From UBA3855 sp964472035 (GTDB lineage: Bacteria > Bacillota > Clostridia > Oscillospirales > Ruminococcaceae), in NCBI GenBank assembly GCA_964472035.1, contig CAYYIT010000001.1, positions 82,992-146,991 on the forward strand: DNA of 64,000 nucleotides. Direction: 5' to 3'. Below are positions 16,090 to 25,285 of the stretch, piece by piece; within the stretch, counting starts at the first letter, position 1; each line of letters starts with the position of its first letter. The notes below the pieces were generated by a model that saw only the letters and a list, made by a program, of their open reading frames with translations, had not been told where the DNA came from and ran no database searches. The position numbers and the translations under genes were made by a program.

Positions 16090-18720
16090 TTATTCATTCA
16101 TCAGCAGATCATACAGCGCACCGCAGCAATCCTCCATCGGGAGATAGAACGCATCCATGCGCTCCTTGTATTCGGGCGCGGGGACGAAGCGTCTCTGCAT
16201 GATCTCCACAACCTCAGCAGCTGCGGATTCGCCGTCCGTCACGAGCTTGCCGAACGCCTTTTCAAACGGCAGGTCAAGCTTTCTGTACTGGTTCAGGCCA
16301 GCGGTGAATTCGTACATATCGGGTACGAAGTAAATGATCGGGAGCTTGCAGTATGCAAAATCGAAGGTAAAGGACGAGAAGTCCGTGATAAACAGTGCGT
16401 AATCGCTCTGGTTGCCGATGGAGGTCACCATCTGGATCCGGTCAGAACCCACCGTGAACATCGGCTCGTAGATTTCAAAGATCGGATGCATCTTGACCTC
16501 CAGCACACAGTCATGCTCCTCAAGGGCATTGATCAGCGCCTCGTTGTTGAGGAAGTCATTGAACTGCTGGAAGTAGTTGGACTTTGCAAACTTTCTCTCC
16601 TCCGGGATCCAGCTGCCGTCGGCTGCCTGGGAGATCAGATACTGACGCCATGTCGGCGCAAACAGGATCTTGGTCGGGCCCTCGGGCTTGACGGGATCCG
16701 TTTCGATTCTGTTGAAACGTCCCATACCGGTGGGCAGGATGTCCTGCTCACGGAAATTATAATTCTTGGCAAAGCTTTCCTTCTCAAAGTAGGAAGAAAC
16801 GACAACTCTGTCCGCAAGCGAACGCTCGGGGGTATACTTCCACGGCAGCGTTGCATGCAGGATACCGTGCTGCAGATAGATCAGCTCATAGTGCAGCAGA
16901 TCGGACAGGCTGTTGTACTCTGCCGGTGTGAGAGGATTGTAGTTATACGGCTCAATGAACGCCGTCAGGATCTTCTCCGCACTTGCAAAGAGGATCTTGT
17001 GCTTGATGCTGCCGAACACGACAACCTGGGAGAACAGGTCCTTTCTGACATACTCGGACATGAATTCCACGGGGTTATTGGAGATATAATAACGCTCAAT
17101 ACCGTCGTCCTTCATGCAGTCATGCTCGAACTGGTAGTAGCCGTTATCACCCTTGACGTTCTTGCAGTCATAGTAGATCCAGATGCGCTTGCCCAGGTAC
17201 TTGATCGCCTCATTACGGATGGCAATGCAGGTCTTGTCCTTCAGGGGCGCCGTATAGGCATTGATCAGGTTGCGCTTGCCATTCTCGTCAAGTGCCTTGA
17301 TAAAGAATGCATTCTTCTCGAAAGTAAGGGAGAAATTGCCCTCAAGCGCAGTCTTTCTCTTGGCACCGTTGAACAGGGGGGTGCTGGGCATGAAGTAGTA
17401 TCTTGCCGGGAAACGGACGCCTGCGACCTCAACATAGAGCTCAAAGCTTTCCACTTCGTTCATATCCGCTTCGTAATAGAATGCCCAGAAGGTATTGGTC
17501 AGTTCTCTTGCCTTATAATAGCTGTCGGAGGACACGAATACGTTGAGCTTTCTTTCACGCTGGCCGAATCTCGTCTGCTCCACGGCATAGATGTCGGGCT
17601 TGCCGGTGAAGGAGCCATACATGCTCTTGAACATCGCCAGCATCATCAGGGTATCGCCCTTGTGCTTGATCTTGTTGCAGATGATCTCACAGGAATTCTC
17701 CGTACGCAGCACCTTGTCACCATGCAGAACGGTGATCTGCTCCGCATCGGGATACACCATGATCTCTTCCTTGCGTGTCAGCTCCAGGAAATAGTACTTA
17801 TGGAAGTTGTCCAGTGTGGGCGCACGCATGATGGCATCCACATCAAGGCGCTTCATCAGTGCGATCAGGCGCGCATACTGCACCTTGAATTCTTCGCCCG
17901 TATAGTGATACGGGAACAGGCAGTGCTGCTTGAGCTTCCAGCCGCAGTCATGAATGAACAGCTGCTGGTAATACTCCGGAACTTCCTCGGGATAACGATT
18001 GAAGATCTCCTCAAAGAAGGCGATGGTATGGTCAAAAATCGTGATGACATTGGTGGAGGTCGCCACGATACTGCTGTCGTTCTTCAGATAATTGTACTGC
18101 GCTTCCTTCACAAAGCCGAGCTTGAGCTTGCCTGCGAGCATATTGCAGCAGTACTTCTGATCCTCCTGATACATCATGTCCTCATCGAACAGGAGGTTTT
18201 CCTCAAACTGGTTCTTGACAGCGATGTTCAGGCGCACCTGCATTGCAAATACGGTATTTCTGAGATCATAGATACCGGTATGTGTCAGGTACTTATATCT
18301 TGCGTGCGGCGGCAGGGGCTTGCCGTTTTCGAAATACTGGTCATAATAGCAGACAACATCGATCTCATCGTAATGCTTGTCAAAGAAATCCACCACGCGC
18401 TTTACGGTTTCGGGAGTGTAGGTATCATCGCTGTCCAGGAACATGATGTACTTACCGGTGGCATTGCGAATACCAAAGTTTCTGGTCGCAGAAACGCCCT
18501 CGTTCTCCTTGTTGAACACCTTGAAGATGAAGTCGCTCTGTGCGTATTCATAACAGATATCAAGGCTTGTGTCCGTTGAACCGTCATTGATCAGCAGCAC
18601 CTCGATCTGGCTGTGGTCAATGGTCTGCGCAGCCAGGGAATCCAGACAGGGGCGGATATACTGCTCCACATTGTACACAGGGACAATGACGGAGACTTTA
18701 TATTTATATTCTCTCAACAC
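16090..18720 (-). CDS. GT2 glycosyltransferase fused to TagF-like polyol-phosphate polymerase
   Basis: This paralogue of the 11157-13709 gene is about 876 residues long. The N-terminal GT2 domain shows VSVIVPVYNVEQYI, LLINDGSTD and FLDSDD. The C-terminal phosphotransferase domain shows IWIYYDCKNVKGDNGYY, YLQHGILHATLPWKYTPE, ILFAPTWRQYL, KMHPIF and FITDFSSFTFDFAY. AGGAGG at 18726-18731 lies 5 bases before GTG 18720 and 8 before TTG 18717; the longer frame reaches back into the upstream gene and was rejected. Two such fusions in one operon suggest a primer-type and a polymerase-type enzyme, or two different linkages, as with the TagF/TarF/TarL set of Bacillus and Staphylococcus. Which is which cannot be told from the sequence. 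Confidence 0.88.
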   Translation of the reverse strand: MLREYKYKVSVIVPVYNVEQYIRPCLDSLAAQTIDHSQIEVLLINDGSTDTSLDICYEYAQSDFIFKVFNKENEGVSATRNFGIRNATGKYIMFLDSDDTYTPETVKRVVDFFDKHYDEIDVVCYYDQYFENGKPLPPHARYKYLTHTGIYDLRNTVFAMQVRLNIAVKNQFEENLLFDEDMMYQEDQKYCCNMLAGKLKLGFVKEAQYNYLKNDSSIVATSTNVITIFDHTIAFFEEIFNRYPEEVPEYYQQLFIHDCGWKLKQHCLFPYHYTGEEFKVQYARLIALMKRLDVDAIMRAPTLDNFHKYYFLELTRKEEIMVYPDAEQITVLHGDKVLRTENSCEIICNKIKHKGDTLMMLAMFKSMYGSFTGKPDIYAVEQTRFGQRERKLNVFVSSDSYYKARELTNTFWAFYYEADMNEVESFELYVEVAGVRFPARYYFMPSTPLFNGAKRKTALEGNFSLTFEKNAFFIKALDENGKRNLINAYTAPLKDKTCIAIRNEAIKYLGKRIWIYYDCKNVKGDNGYYQFEHDCMKDDGIERYYISNNPVEFMSEYVRKDLFSQVVVFGSIKHKILFASAEKILTAFIEPYNYNPLTPAEYNSLSDLLHYELIYLQHGILHATLPWKYTPERSLADRVVVSSYFEKESFAKNYNFREQDILPTGMGRFNRIETDPVKPEGPTKILFAPTWRQYLISQAADGSWIPEERKFAKSNYFQQFNDFLNNEALINALEEHDCVLEVKMHPIFEIYEPMFTVGSDRIQMVTSIGNQSDYALFITDFSSFTFDFAYCKLPIIYFVPDMYEFTAGLNQYRKLDLPFEKAFGKLVTDGESAAAEVVEIMQRRFVPAPEYKERMDAFYLPMEDCCGALYDLLMNE

Positions 18721-18734
18721 GCTCACCTCCTGCA

Positions 18735-20000
18735 TTACTTCTTCTTGCTGAACTTGTAGCGGAACCATCCGCTGATGCACTTGAAGATGGTCTTGAAGCC
18801 GAGCTTTCCGGTTGCGAAGAGATAGGGCACCTCTGTCACAGGATTCTGGAAGGAGGAGGCTGCCGGCGCATTACTGCTGCCGATGCCGCCTGCTTCGATT
18901 CTCTGCATCAGAAGATGAAGATTAGCAGACAGAGCCGCAAGCTCCTCCTGCATCTTGAGGGTCTCCTGACGGTCGAGCATGTACTTTTCCGCAAAGGTAT
19001 GGGTTGCATTTTCAATTCTCTTAACACTCTCAATGCGCTGCACATTGGTCTCGTCCATGATCGCAGTGATCGTGCTGACACTGCTCTCGGTGTCGGTCAG
19101 ACGGAAGATCTCGCTGCGCAGCGTCATGAAACCGCTGAGTGTGAGATTCTCCATATCCTGGGACGGCACCGCCGTATTGAGCGTGAAGATCTTGCTCAGG
19201 ACATGGCTGTCCTGTGCAGCCTGTCCGAAGGCTCTGAGGGTATCATATGCCTTTTCCTTTTCCGCATAATCGGTTCTGTCAGAATCGATCACAGCCGTGA
19301 AACGGCGGATGTACTTGGTAAACAGCTTTACTCTGGTCGCGCCAAGCTCCTCCTTGCAGATGTTCGAGGAAATGACAAGCAGCTTGTCATAGTCCTCCTG
19401 CTGAATGGAGGGGAACGTAAACTCAGGCAGTGTGATATAATAGCAGACTGCGTCCGTTGCAGCAAGGGTGCTTCCGGTCACCATAAGAATGTCCAGAAGT
19501 GTCTCCACATGGTGCAGGTCTGTAATAATATTGTCGGCATATCTGTCAAACAGGGATCTTCTGAAGCAGTAGTCGAATGCATTGAGCTTGCCGGCTTCGC
19601 CCGCTTCCTCCCAGCCGTTCTGGAAGCGCTTTGCAAAGCCGTCCGCGGTCTTAACGACCGTAGCCGGAATGATCAGCTGAGCATCCCCTGCCGCATCCTT
19701 GAGCGTTGCGAGGGCATGGGGCGCCGTCACGGTGCTCGCCTCCACGAACTGTACGAACTCGGAGGACTCGTCCAGCATTCTGACAGCGGACGCAAGACGC
19801 TCCTCGTCCCTGCATTCTGCAATGACCTTGAAATTCTTACGATTCTCCAGCGCATCCTGAATGAACTGGCTGCTGGTTGTAAAGCGGTATTCTGCTACGA
19901 TCACCTCGAAATCATCGGAGGTCTGATCATAGAGCGACTTGATGCATCGTGTCAAGTACGCCTCGCTCTGAAAGGGCGGAATAATATACGATATAAACAT
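18735..20000 (-). CDS. Degenerate GT2-like protein with C-terminal coiled coil
   Basis: This 421-residue protein begins like a family 2 glycosyltransferase (MFISYIIPPFQSEAYLTRCI), but the key acidic motifs are missing. VIVAEYRFTTSS stands where VNDGSTD is normal, and FVEASTVTAP where the DxD is normal. The middle is helical, residues about 320-380 form a coiled coil (MLDRQETLKMQEELAALSA), and the tail is basic. The N-terminus lacks a membrane segment. It sits between tarJ and the GT2-TagF gene with gaps of 16 and 14 bases, so it belongs to the operon. It may be a non-catalytic scaffold or length regulator for the polymerases; a true transferase with divergent motifs is possible. Confidence 0.7.
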   Translation of the reverse strand: MFISYIIPPFQSEAYLTRCIKSLYDQTSDDFEVIVAEYRFTTSSQFIQDALENRKNFKVIAECRDEERLASAVRMLDESSEFVQFVEASTVTAPHALATLKDAAGDAQLIIPATVVKTADGFAKRFQNGWEEAGEAGKLNAFDYCFRRSLFDRYADNIITDLHHVETLLDILMVTGSTLAATDAVCYYITLPEFTFPSIQQEDYDKLLVISSNICKEELGATRVKLFTKYIRRFTAVIDSDRTDYAEKEKAYDTLRAFGQAAQDSHVLSKIFTLNTAVPSQDMENLTLSGFMTLRSEIFRLTDTESSVSTITAIMDETNVQRIESVKRIENATHTFAEKYMLDRQETLKMQEELAALSANLHLLMQRIEAGGIGSSNAPAASSFQNPVTEVPYLFATGKLGFKTIFKCISGWFRYKFSKKK

Positions 20001-20016
20001 CTTTGCCTTCTCCTAA

Positions 20017-21039
20017 TTAAGTATTCCAGTTGATAACTACCTTAAAATCTGCATTCTTAGCCATTTCGAACGCCTTGCTGATATCATTGATCGTGGAAGC
20101 GTCCACTCTCTCGGAAACCATCTGCTGCATACGCGCAGCAAATACGTCGTCCTCTTCGAGCATTCTCACGGCATCCTCAAAATCCGCGCGGCCGGAACGG
20201 CTTCTGCCGATCATGGTCAGGCCCTTTTCCAGCACCATTCTGGTGTTGATCGGAACCGGCTCCTCGCTGACGCCGAGCAGCATCATCGTACCCTGGGGCA
20301 GAACGGTATCGATCATCTGATCGATCGCACTTGCGCAGCCGCCGCCGCCGACGCATTCGAACACATGGTCGAATCTCGGGGTGGTTTCGATCTTGCTGAC
20401 ATTGAGCACCTCATCGAGGAAGTGGAAATACTGCAGCTTGTTGGGGTTGAGACCAAGCACCGTGATCTTCGCATCCGGGAGCTTGTTTCTCAGCACGCAG
20501 CATACGAAGTAGGAAATGGCGCCGTCGCCCCAGACCGCGATATGATCGCGTCTGCTGTGGGAGGTGGCAAGGAAGGTGTTGACAGCATGCACTGCCACAC
20601 TGATCGCCTCGGTAAAGGCAAATACATCATCGATGCCCTTCTTGGTATAGGGAACCACCTGACTTCTGTGGATCTCCATCAGCTCCTGCAGGAAGCCGTC
20701 CGCCTTACTGGAGCGGAACAGGGAATCGAGACGGTAGTTTTCATCATAGAATGCATCCGCACCGGGGATATTCGGCAGAAGCACGACGGTATCGCCCTTC
20801 CTGAACTCACCCGTGGGATCGTAGAGGACCTCGCCGCACGCCTCATGGATCAGCGTCATCGGCAGGCGCTTCTTGAGCACCTCGGGGTCTCTCTGGCCGA
20901 AATAATAGCGCATGTCCGCTTTGCAGACCGACAGATGACGGGGTCTGACAACGATGTGATCCTCGCGCTCCACCTTCACATCCTGATAGAAGGTCTCGAT
21001 CACGAACGGTTCTACGAGCTTAAACTGCTGACTAATCAT
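20017..21039 (-). CDS. tarJ: Ribulose-5-phosphate reductase (ribitol-phosphate forming)
   Basis: This 340-residue zinc-type medium-chain dehydrogenase would reduce D-ribulose 5-phosphate to D-ribitol 5-phosphate with NADPH. The N-terminal catalytic domain has the metal-site segments LSVCKADMRYY and IHEACGEV, then a Rossmann domain (IAVWGDGAISYFVCCVL). The assignment as TarJ rests on its partner: its first 8 bases overlap the end of the cytidylyltransferase gene tarI, the arrangement seen in wall teichoic acid and capsule loci that make CDP-ribitol. GGAGAA precedes the ATG. The product would be used by the polyol-phosphate polymerases downstream. Confidence 0.88.
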   Translation of the reverse strand: MISQQFKLVEPFVIETFYQDVKVEREDHIVVRPRHLSVCKADMRYYFGQRDPEVLKKRLPMTLIHEACGEVLYDPTGEFRKGDTVVLLPNIPGADAFYDENYRLDSLFRSSKADGFLQELMEIHRSQVVPYTKKGIDDVFAFTEAISVAVHAVNTFLATSHSRRDHIAVWGDGAISYFVCCVLRNKLPDAKITVLGLNPNKLQYFHFLDEVLNVSKIETTPRFDHVFECVGGGGCASAIDQMIDTVLPQGTMMLLGVSEEPVPINTRMVLEKGLTMIGRSRSGRADFEDAVRMLEEDDVFAARMQQMVSERVDASTINDISKAFEMAKNADFKVVINWNT

Positions 21040-21748
21040 TGTTATTCTCCATATTCTCCATCATAATCTGGGCAACCTTGTAATCATAGGGGTAGGTGAT
21101 CTTGATATTGGACACATGGCCTTCCACAAGTGCGACCTGATGACCCTTGAGCATGAACATCTTGCATGCATCGGTAACGATCTTCAGCTCTTCCTCGCTC
21201 ATGGAGCTGTAGACTTCCTCAAAGAGGGAGATCTTGAAGCTCTGCGGGGTCTGGCCCTGGTACATCTTGCTTCTTACCGGAATATCAGTAATATAATCGC
21301 CGTTTTCGGAATACACGATCGTATCGGTTGCAGGAACCACAGTATCGCAGACACCATGCTCTCTTGCGGCTTCAATGTTGTCAGAAATCATCTTCAGGCT
21401 GACAAAGGGTCTTACCGCATCATGTGTCACGATGATGTCCTCGGGATCCTGGCTGTGCTTTCTTGCTTCCTTGATCACGGCATCAATGGTTTCGTTACGG
21501 TCGGAACCGCCCTTTACGACCACCAGGTTCTTAAACTCACTTAAAAACTTCTTCTGCATATCCAGCATTGTCGGGTACCACTTTGCGTTGATGCCCACAA
21601 TTACCATATCCACCTCATTGTGAATCAGAAACTTCTCCACTACATGTACGATGATCGGCTTGTCATTGATCGTCAGGAACTGCTTCGGAATGGTGTAATT
21701 CCCCATTCTTGAGCCGACACCGCCTGCCAGTACTCCTGCAAAAACCAT
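21032..21748 (-). CDS. tarI: Ribitol-5-phosphate cytidylyltransferase
   Basis: This 238-residue IspD-family nucleotidyltransferase shows AGVLAGGVGSRMG at the N-terminus, IPKQFL, VTHDAVRPF and QTPQSFK. It activates ribitol 5-phosphate with CTP to CDP-ribitol. TarI is chosen over IspD because of the overlapping tarJ and the polymerases that follow; the sequence alone does not separate the two well. GGAGG lies 9 bases before the ATG. It is the first gene after a good promoter at 21866-21894 and so heads the second transcription unit of the surface polymer locus. Confidence 0.9.
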   Translation of the reverse strand: MVFAGVLAGGVGSRMGNYTIPKQFLTINDKPIIVHVVEKFLIHNEVDMVIVGINAKWYPTMLDMQKKFLSEFKNLVVVKGGSDRNETIDAVIKEARKHSQDPEDIIVTHDAVRPFVSLKMISDNIEAAREHGVCDTVVPATDTIVYSENGDYITDIPVRSKMYQGQTPQSFKISLFEEVYSSMSEEELKIVTDACKMFMLKGHQVALVEGHVSNIKITYPYDYKVAQIMMENMENNND

Positions 21749-21865
21749 TTTCTGTTTCCTCCCACTGAATAATTATAATTTATCATGACGCTGCTCACGC
21801 AGAGAGCAGAACATCTGTTTGTATGTATGAATGCAGCATCCTCGTGACGCATGCATTCACTATAC

Positions 21866-21894
21866 ATTATAGCACACCCCCTTACAATTTGCAA
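21866..21894 (-). promoter_or_regulatory. Promoter for the tarIJ-glf-tmk operon
   Basis: On the minus strand TTGCAA (21894-21889) and TATAAT (21871-21866) are 17 bases apart. The leader of about 110 bases to tarI holds no gene. Confidence 0.8.
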
Positions 21895-22003
21895 GTGAAA
21901 AAAACAAAAACCGTCAATTTCCATGAATTTTCATATGTTTATCACCAAAAAACAGCCAGAGCGGCAAGCTCCGGCTGTCGATCGGCAGTTTCTGCCGGAA
22001 ATA

Positions 22004-23965
22004 TTACAATTTTTCCTTCCTGCCGCCAGTGGTCTCATCGAACACACAGTCACAGAAAACGGAGGCTGCATATTTCCCCTTTCCTTCCACGGAGGAAAAG
22101 AACGGCACATAGGCGTCATTGCCGGAGATCCGCGTCATATAGGGGAATTTTTCAAACGCTGCAAGATAATCGCTGACAAAAGCCTTCTCTCCGGCATGGA
22201 TCTCACGGATCATCTGCGCATTCTCGCTCTCGGCGTCAAAGGTCAGGCCGTTCTCATCAAAGCCCGTAAAGGAAGGCTCCGGCGCGCCGCAGAGCAGCTC
22301 AAAGTAGATATTGTGCTTCTTTGCCGGAAAATGCGCTTCGTAGTGATCGCGGTTATGCTCCGCCGAGAAGCAATAGGCATGGAGCTTTCCAGTGCGGAAA
22401 TAGGTCTCGCTGAAATCGCTGTCGATCTGATTGCCGGAATTGCTGCCGGCGAGGAGTCCGGTCACTTCCACGCCGCAGCCGAGCTGACGGTTCACATAGG
22501 CATCGAAGAAGATGCTGCCGCTTCCGGCCCAGCCGCAGTCCACCGTCACGACCGTGCGGCAGCCCTCCAGAATGGGCTGGAAGTACTGCGCCGCCTGCGC
22601 ATGCATTCCGGCGTAGAGCGTCCGGATCTCCTCCATTCTGCCGTACAGCTCTGCCTTCACCGCCGGAAGATTCTGCTCCGTGAGCGGCTCCTCCATGGAA
22701 AATGGCAGCTGCATTGCAGAAAGCCCCATCGATGCGAGGATCTCGCGCAGCGGAATCCCCCTGCCGGTCTTCTGGTCGAGAAAACGCCGGAAATAATCCT
22801 GCGGATAGAGCGCCGCGCAGAGCTTTGCCGCCGCGGCTCTGGACCAGTAGACATATGCTGTTTTTGCTTCAGGATAGAGCTGCTCGTAGATCTGCTTCAT
22901 GACATAGCCATCCCTTGCAAAGAAGAGGACCTTGTCCGCACCGAGCCGTTCTGCATGGTCATGGATAAAGCGGCAGAAGCCCAGCATCAGGATGCCGCCG
23001 CATTTGTAGCCGTATTCAAAAACGGGACTGCATGGCTCTCCGCAGTAGAGTCTGCGGTTCACAAGCCCTGCATAGGCAGAGCCCGTCAGGAACGACATCC
23101 GGTCGGGACGGAAATCGCTGCCGAGCGCATTGCAGTTCGGATAATGCACTGCCTGAAATCCTGCCTTCTGCGCCTGCAGGAAGTCCGCATTGCGGTTATC
23201 GCCGATATGGCTGAAGCTGCATCTGCCGCAGGCTTTTTTCACGACAGCGTAGAGTCTGCCGTCATACTTGCCGCAGCCCTCCTCGTTGGAAAGGAAGATC
23301 CGTTCATAGCCGGAAAATCCGCACTTTGCGAGCATCGCTTCCAGCGTCGCTTTCGGCAGGTACATATCCGTCGTAATGATCACACGCTTGGCTGCCGCAA
23401 GCACGGCATCGAACACCTGCTTCATAAAGGGATTGGGGAGGCAGGTATCGATCTCCGTCTGCGATTCGATCTGCGCACCATGTGCTGCATCGATGCCGAG
23501 CTGCTGCGCCAGCACCTCATAGATCGCATCCAGACCGATATCGCTGCCGCCTCCAGCCGCAGCAAGGCGTTCCCGCGCCGTCTGTTCCGCACGGATGCGG
23601 ATGCTCCGGAAATCCGGAATACCGAGCTGCTCCCCCACGAGATAGAACAGATCCGTCGGCTGCGCAAACGGACGCAGTACGAGCGTATCGAACATATCAA
23701 AGGACACCACATCGGCCCTGCAAAGCTGTGCAGCCGTTTCCTGTGCTGTCATCGAAAAGCCGGTACCGCTTTCGTTTCCGGTACGGATGCGCTTGCGGTC
23801 GGGCATATGCAGCAGATTGAACTGCACATTCAGCAGCAGCAGGTAGCCCCACGAAACGGCACGGCACCGGCGGTGCAGCCCGGCGTGCGTCTGCACAAAA
23901 TGCTCATAACGCCGCTTCACGGCATAATTCCGGTTGACGAGCATATCGTAATATTTTCGCCGCAT
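22004..23965 (-). CDS. HAD-superfamily protein of polysaccharide loci
   Basis: This 653-residue protein resembles the COG5610 group, large HAD-like proteins found in surface polysaccharide clusters. Residues about 85-290 are the HAD domain, with the nucleophile motif VSFDMFDTLV, then IITTDMYLP and the acidic pair in HIGDNRNADF. The C-terminal half (KVLFFARDGYVMKQIYEQL, VYWSRAAAAKL, VVTVDCGWAGSGS) is a second domain conserved in this group, of unknown function. It could be a phosphatase acting on polymer precursors, or a transferase. AGGAGG precedes the ATG. An attenuator-like hairpin separates it from the ABC genes upstream. Confidence 0.75.
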   Translation of the reverse strand: MRRKYYDMLVNRNYAVKRRYEHFVQTHAGLHRRCRAVSWGYLLLLNVQFNLLHMPDRKRIRTGNESGTGFSMTAQETAAQLCRADVVSFDMFDTLVLRPFAQPTDLFYLVGEQLGIPDFRSIRIRAEQTARERLAAAGGGSDIGLDAIYEVLAQQLGIDAAHGAQIESQTEIDTCLPNPFMKQVFDAVLAAAKRVIITTDMYLPKATLEAMLAKCGFSGYERIFLSNEEGCGKYDGRLYAVVKKACGRCSFSHIGDNRNADFLQAQKAGFQAVHYPNCNALGSDFRPDRMSFLTGSAYAGLVNRRLYCGEPCSPVFEYGYKCGGILMLGFCRFIHDHAERLGADKVLFFARDGYVMKQIYEQLYPEAKTAYVYWSRAAAAKLCAALYPQDYFRRFLDQKTGRGIPLREILASMGLSAMQLPFSMEEPLTEQNLPAVKAELYGRMEEIRTLYAGMHAQAAQYFQPILEGCRTVVTVDCGWAGSGSIFFDAYVNRQLGCGVEVTGLLAGSNSGNQIDSDFSETYFRTGKLHAYCFSAEHNRDHYEAHFPAKKHNIYFELLCGAPEPSFTGFDENGLTFDAESENAQMIREIHAGEKAFVSDYLAAFEKFPYMTRISGNDAYVPFFSSVEGKGKYAASVFCDCVFDETTGGRKEKL

Positions 23966-23983
23966 GGATCTTCCTCCTTACCA

Positions 23984-24030
23984 AAAAGGCAACGCCGCCA
24001 AACCGCCCGACGGCTTATGCAGCATTGCCT
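23984..24030 (-). terminator. Terminator or attenuator after the ABC ATPase gene
   Basis: On the minus strand AGGCAATGC (24030-24022) pairs with GCGTTGCCT (23996-23988), with one wobble pair, and is followed by TTTTT. It lies in the 81-base gap between the ABC ATPase gene and the HAD gene and may reduce expression of the latter. Confidence 0.55.
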
Positions 24031-24046
24031 TCTCTATTTGTGTGAT

Positions 24047-25273
24047 TTACGCGAACATCTCCTCCACACTGCAATGGGGAATGTCCGTCATGCCATTGAG
24101 CTTCTTGCGGATCTGCTCGGTATGGCTCATATCCATGATCAGGATCATGCCGGTCTCCGGGATCTCCGTCAGATTTCTCGGATAGATCTTCTCCGCGCAG
24201 TCGCTTGCACTGCGGTTTTCGATCACATAATCCACCGTCACGCCCTCCTTCTCCATCATGGTGACAAGGGTACGGGCGATGAGGGTCTCGCCGTAGAGTG
24301 CGATGTTCCTGATCTTGTTATCCTTGATATAGGTGCGCATATGCTCGATCTTCTCCGGATGGGAGATCAGCTCCTCCATGAAATCGATGTATTTGCGCAG
24401 GCGCAGTTCCTTGACACGCGCATCGTGCTTAACCTTGTCCAGCTCCGCCGCGGTCACTCTTCTTGCCGCAGGGCGCACACCGGAGGGTCTTGCGATCGGT
24501 GACAGATCCGGCTCTGCCTTTGGATCCTTGGCTCTCGCCTTCAGGAAACGATCGTACTTTGCAAGCATCTCCAGCGTTTCCTCACGATTCTGTGCAAAGG
24601 CGATCTGCTTGCCGTGATCGAGCCAGAGCATCTTATTGGCAAGCCGCTTCATCGTTGCGATATTATGTCCGACAAACAGCGTGATCGCACCGCCCTGAAT
24701 GATCTCAAGCATCTTGTCGCCGCTCTTCTGACGGAAGCTGCCGTCGCCGACGGAAAGCACCTCGTCGAGGATCAGGATGTCGGGATTGACCATGCAGCAG
24801 ATGGAAAACGCCAGACGTGACTTCATACCGGAGGACAGCTGCTTGTACTTGTACCACTGGAAATCCGTCAGCTCTGCAAATTCGAGAATCTCGTCCATGC
24901 GCTCTTCGATGAACTCCTTGGTATAGCCCAGCAGCGCACCGCGCATGAGGATGTTCTCACGCAGGTTCAGGTCACCATCAAAGCCGGTGCCAAGCTCGAG
25001 CAGTGCCACGACATTGCCGTCCGTGACGATCTCGCCCTTCTTCGGAGGAAGAATGCCCGTCACGCTCTTGAGCAGAGTGGATTTACCGGCGCCGTTCACG
25101 CCAATGATACCCATGAAATCGCCCTTTTCGAGCTTGAAGGACACATCGTTCACAGCCCAGATGCCCTCCACCTTGCGCTCGCGCTTCAGCTTCTGGATCA
25201 TCCATTCCTTGAAGCCGATATCGGTCAGATCACCTGCAAGATAGCGGATGGATACATTTTTTGCTTCAACCAT
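24047..25273 (-). CDS. Polysaccharide ABC exporter, ATP-binding subunit
   Basis: This 408-residue protein is of the TagH/RfbE/Wzt type. The nucleotide-binding domain (about 1-240) has Walker A GVNGAGKST, signature LSSGMKSRL, Walker B ILILDEVLSV and the switch His in FVGHNIATM. The C-terminal 165 residues are an extra domain ending in a Rossmann-like fold (NIALYGETLIARTLVTMM), not the beta-sandwich of Wzt. Such extensions may recognise the polymer or a regulatory ligand. It follows its permease by 12 bases with an AGGAGG site. Together they should flip the finished polymer across the membrane. Confidence 0.92.
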   Translation of the reverse strand: MVEAKNVSIRYLAGDLTDIGFKEWMIQKLKRERKVEGIWAVNDVSFKLEKGDFMGIIGVNGAGKSTLLKSVTGILPPKKGEIVTDGNVVALLELGTGFDGDLNLRENILMRGALLGYTKEFIEERMDEILEFAELTDFQWYKYKQLSSGMKSRLAFSICCMVNPDILILDEVLSVGDGSFRQKSGDKMLEIIQGGAITLFVGHNIATMKRLANKMLWLDHGKQIAFAQNREETLEMLAKYDRFLKARAKDPKAEPDLSPIARPSGVRPAARRVTAAELDKVKHDARVKELRLRKYIDFMEELISHPEKIEHMRTYIKDNKIRNIALYGETLIARTLVTMMEKEGVTVDYVIENRSASDCAEKIYPRNLTEIPETGMILIMDMSHTEQIRKKLNGMTDIPHCSVEEMFA

Positions 25274-25285
25274 ACTGCCGCCTCC

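Noticed and set aside
21749..22003. Possible riboswitch in the leader between tarI and the HAD gene
   Set aside because: Apart from the promoter at 21866-21894 I see no conserved aptamer motif or terminator pair.
15937..24502. Other long plus-strand open frames (15937-18579, 18915-20033, 21923-24502)
   Set aside because: They oppose genes of the surface polymer operon with clear families and ribosome binding sites; no start signals or domains are seen on the plus strand.
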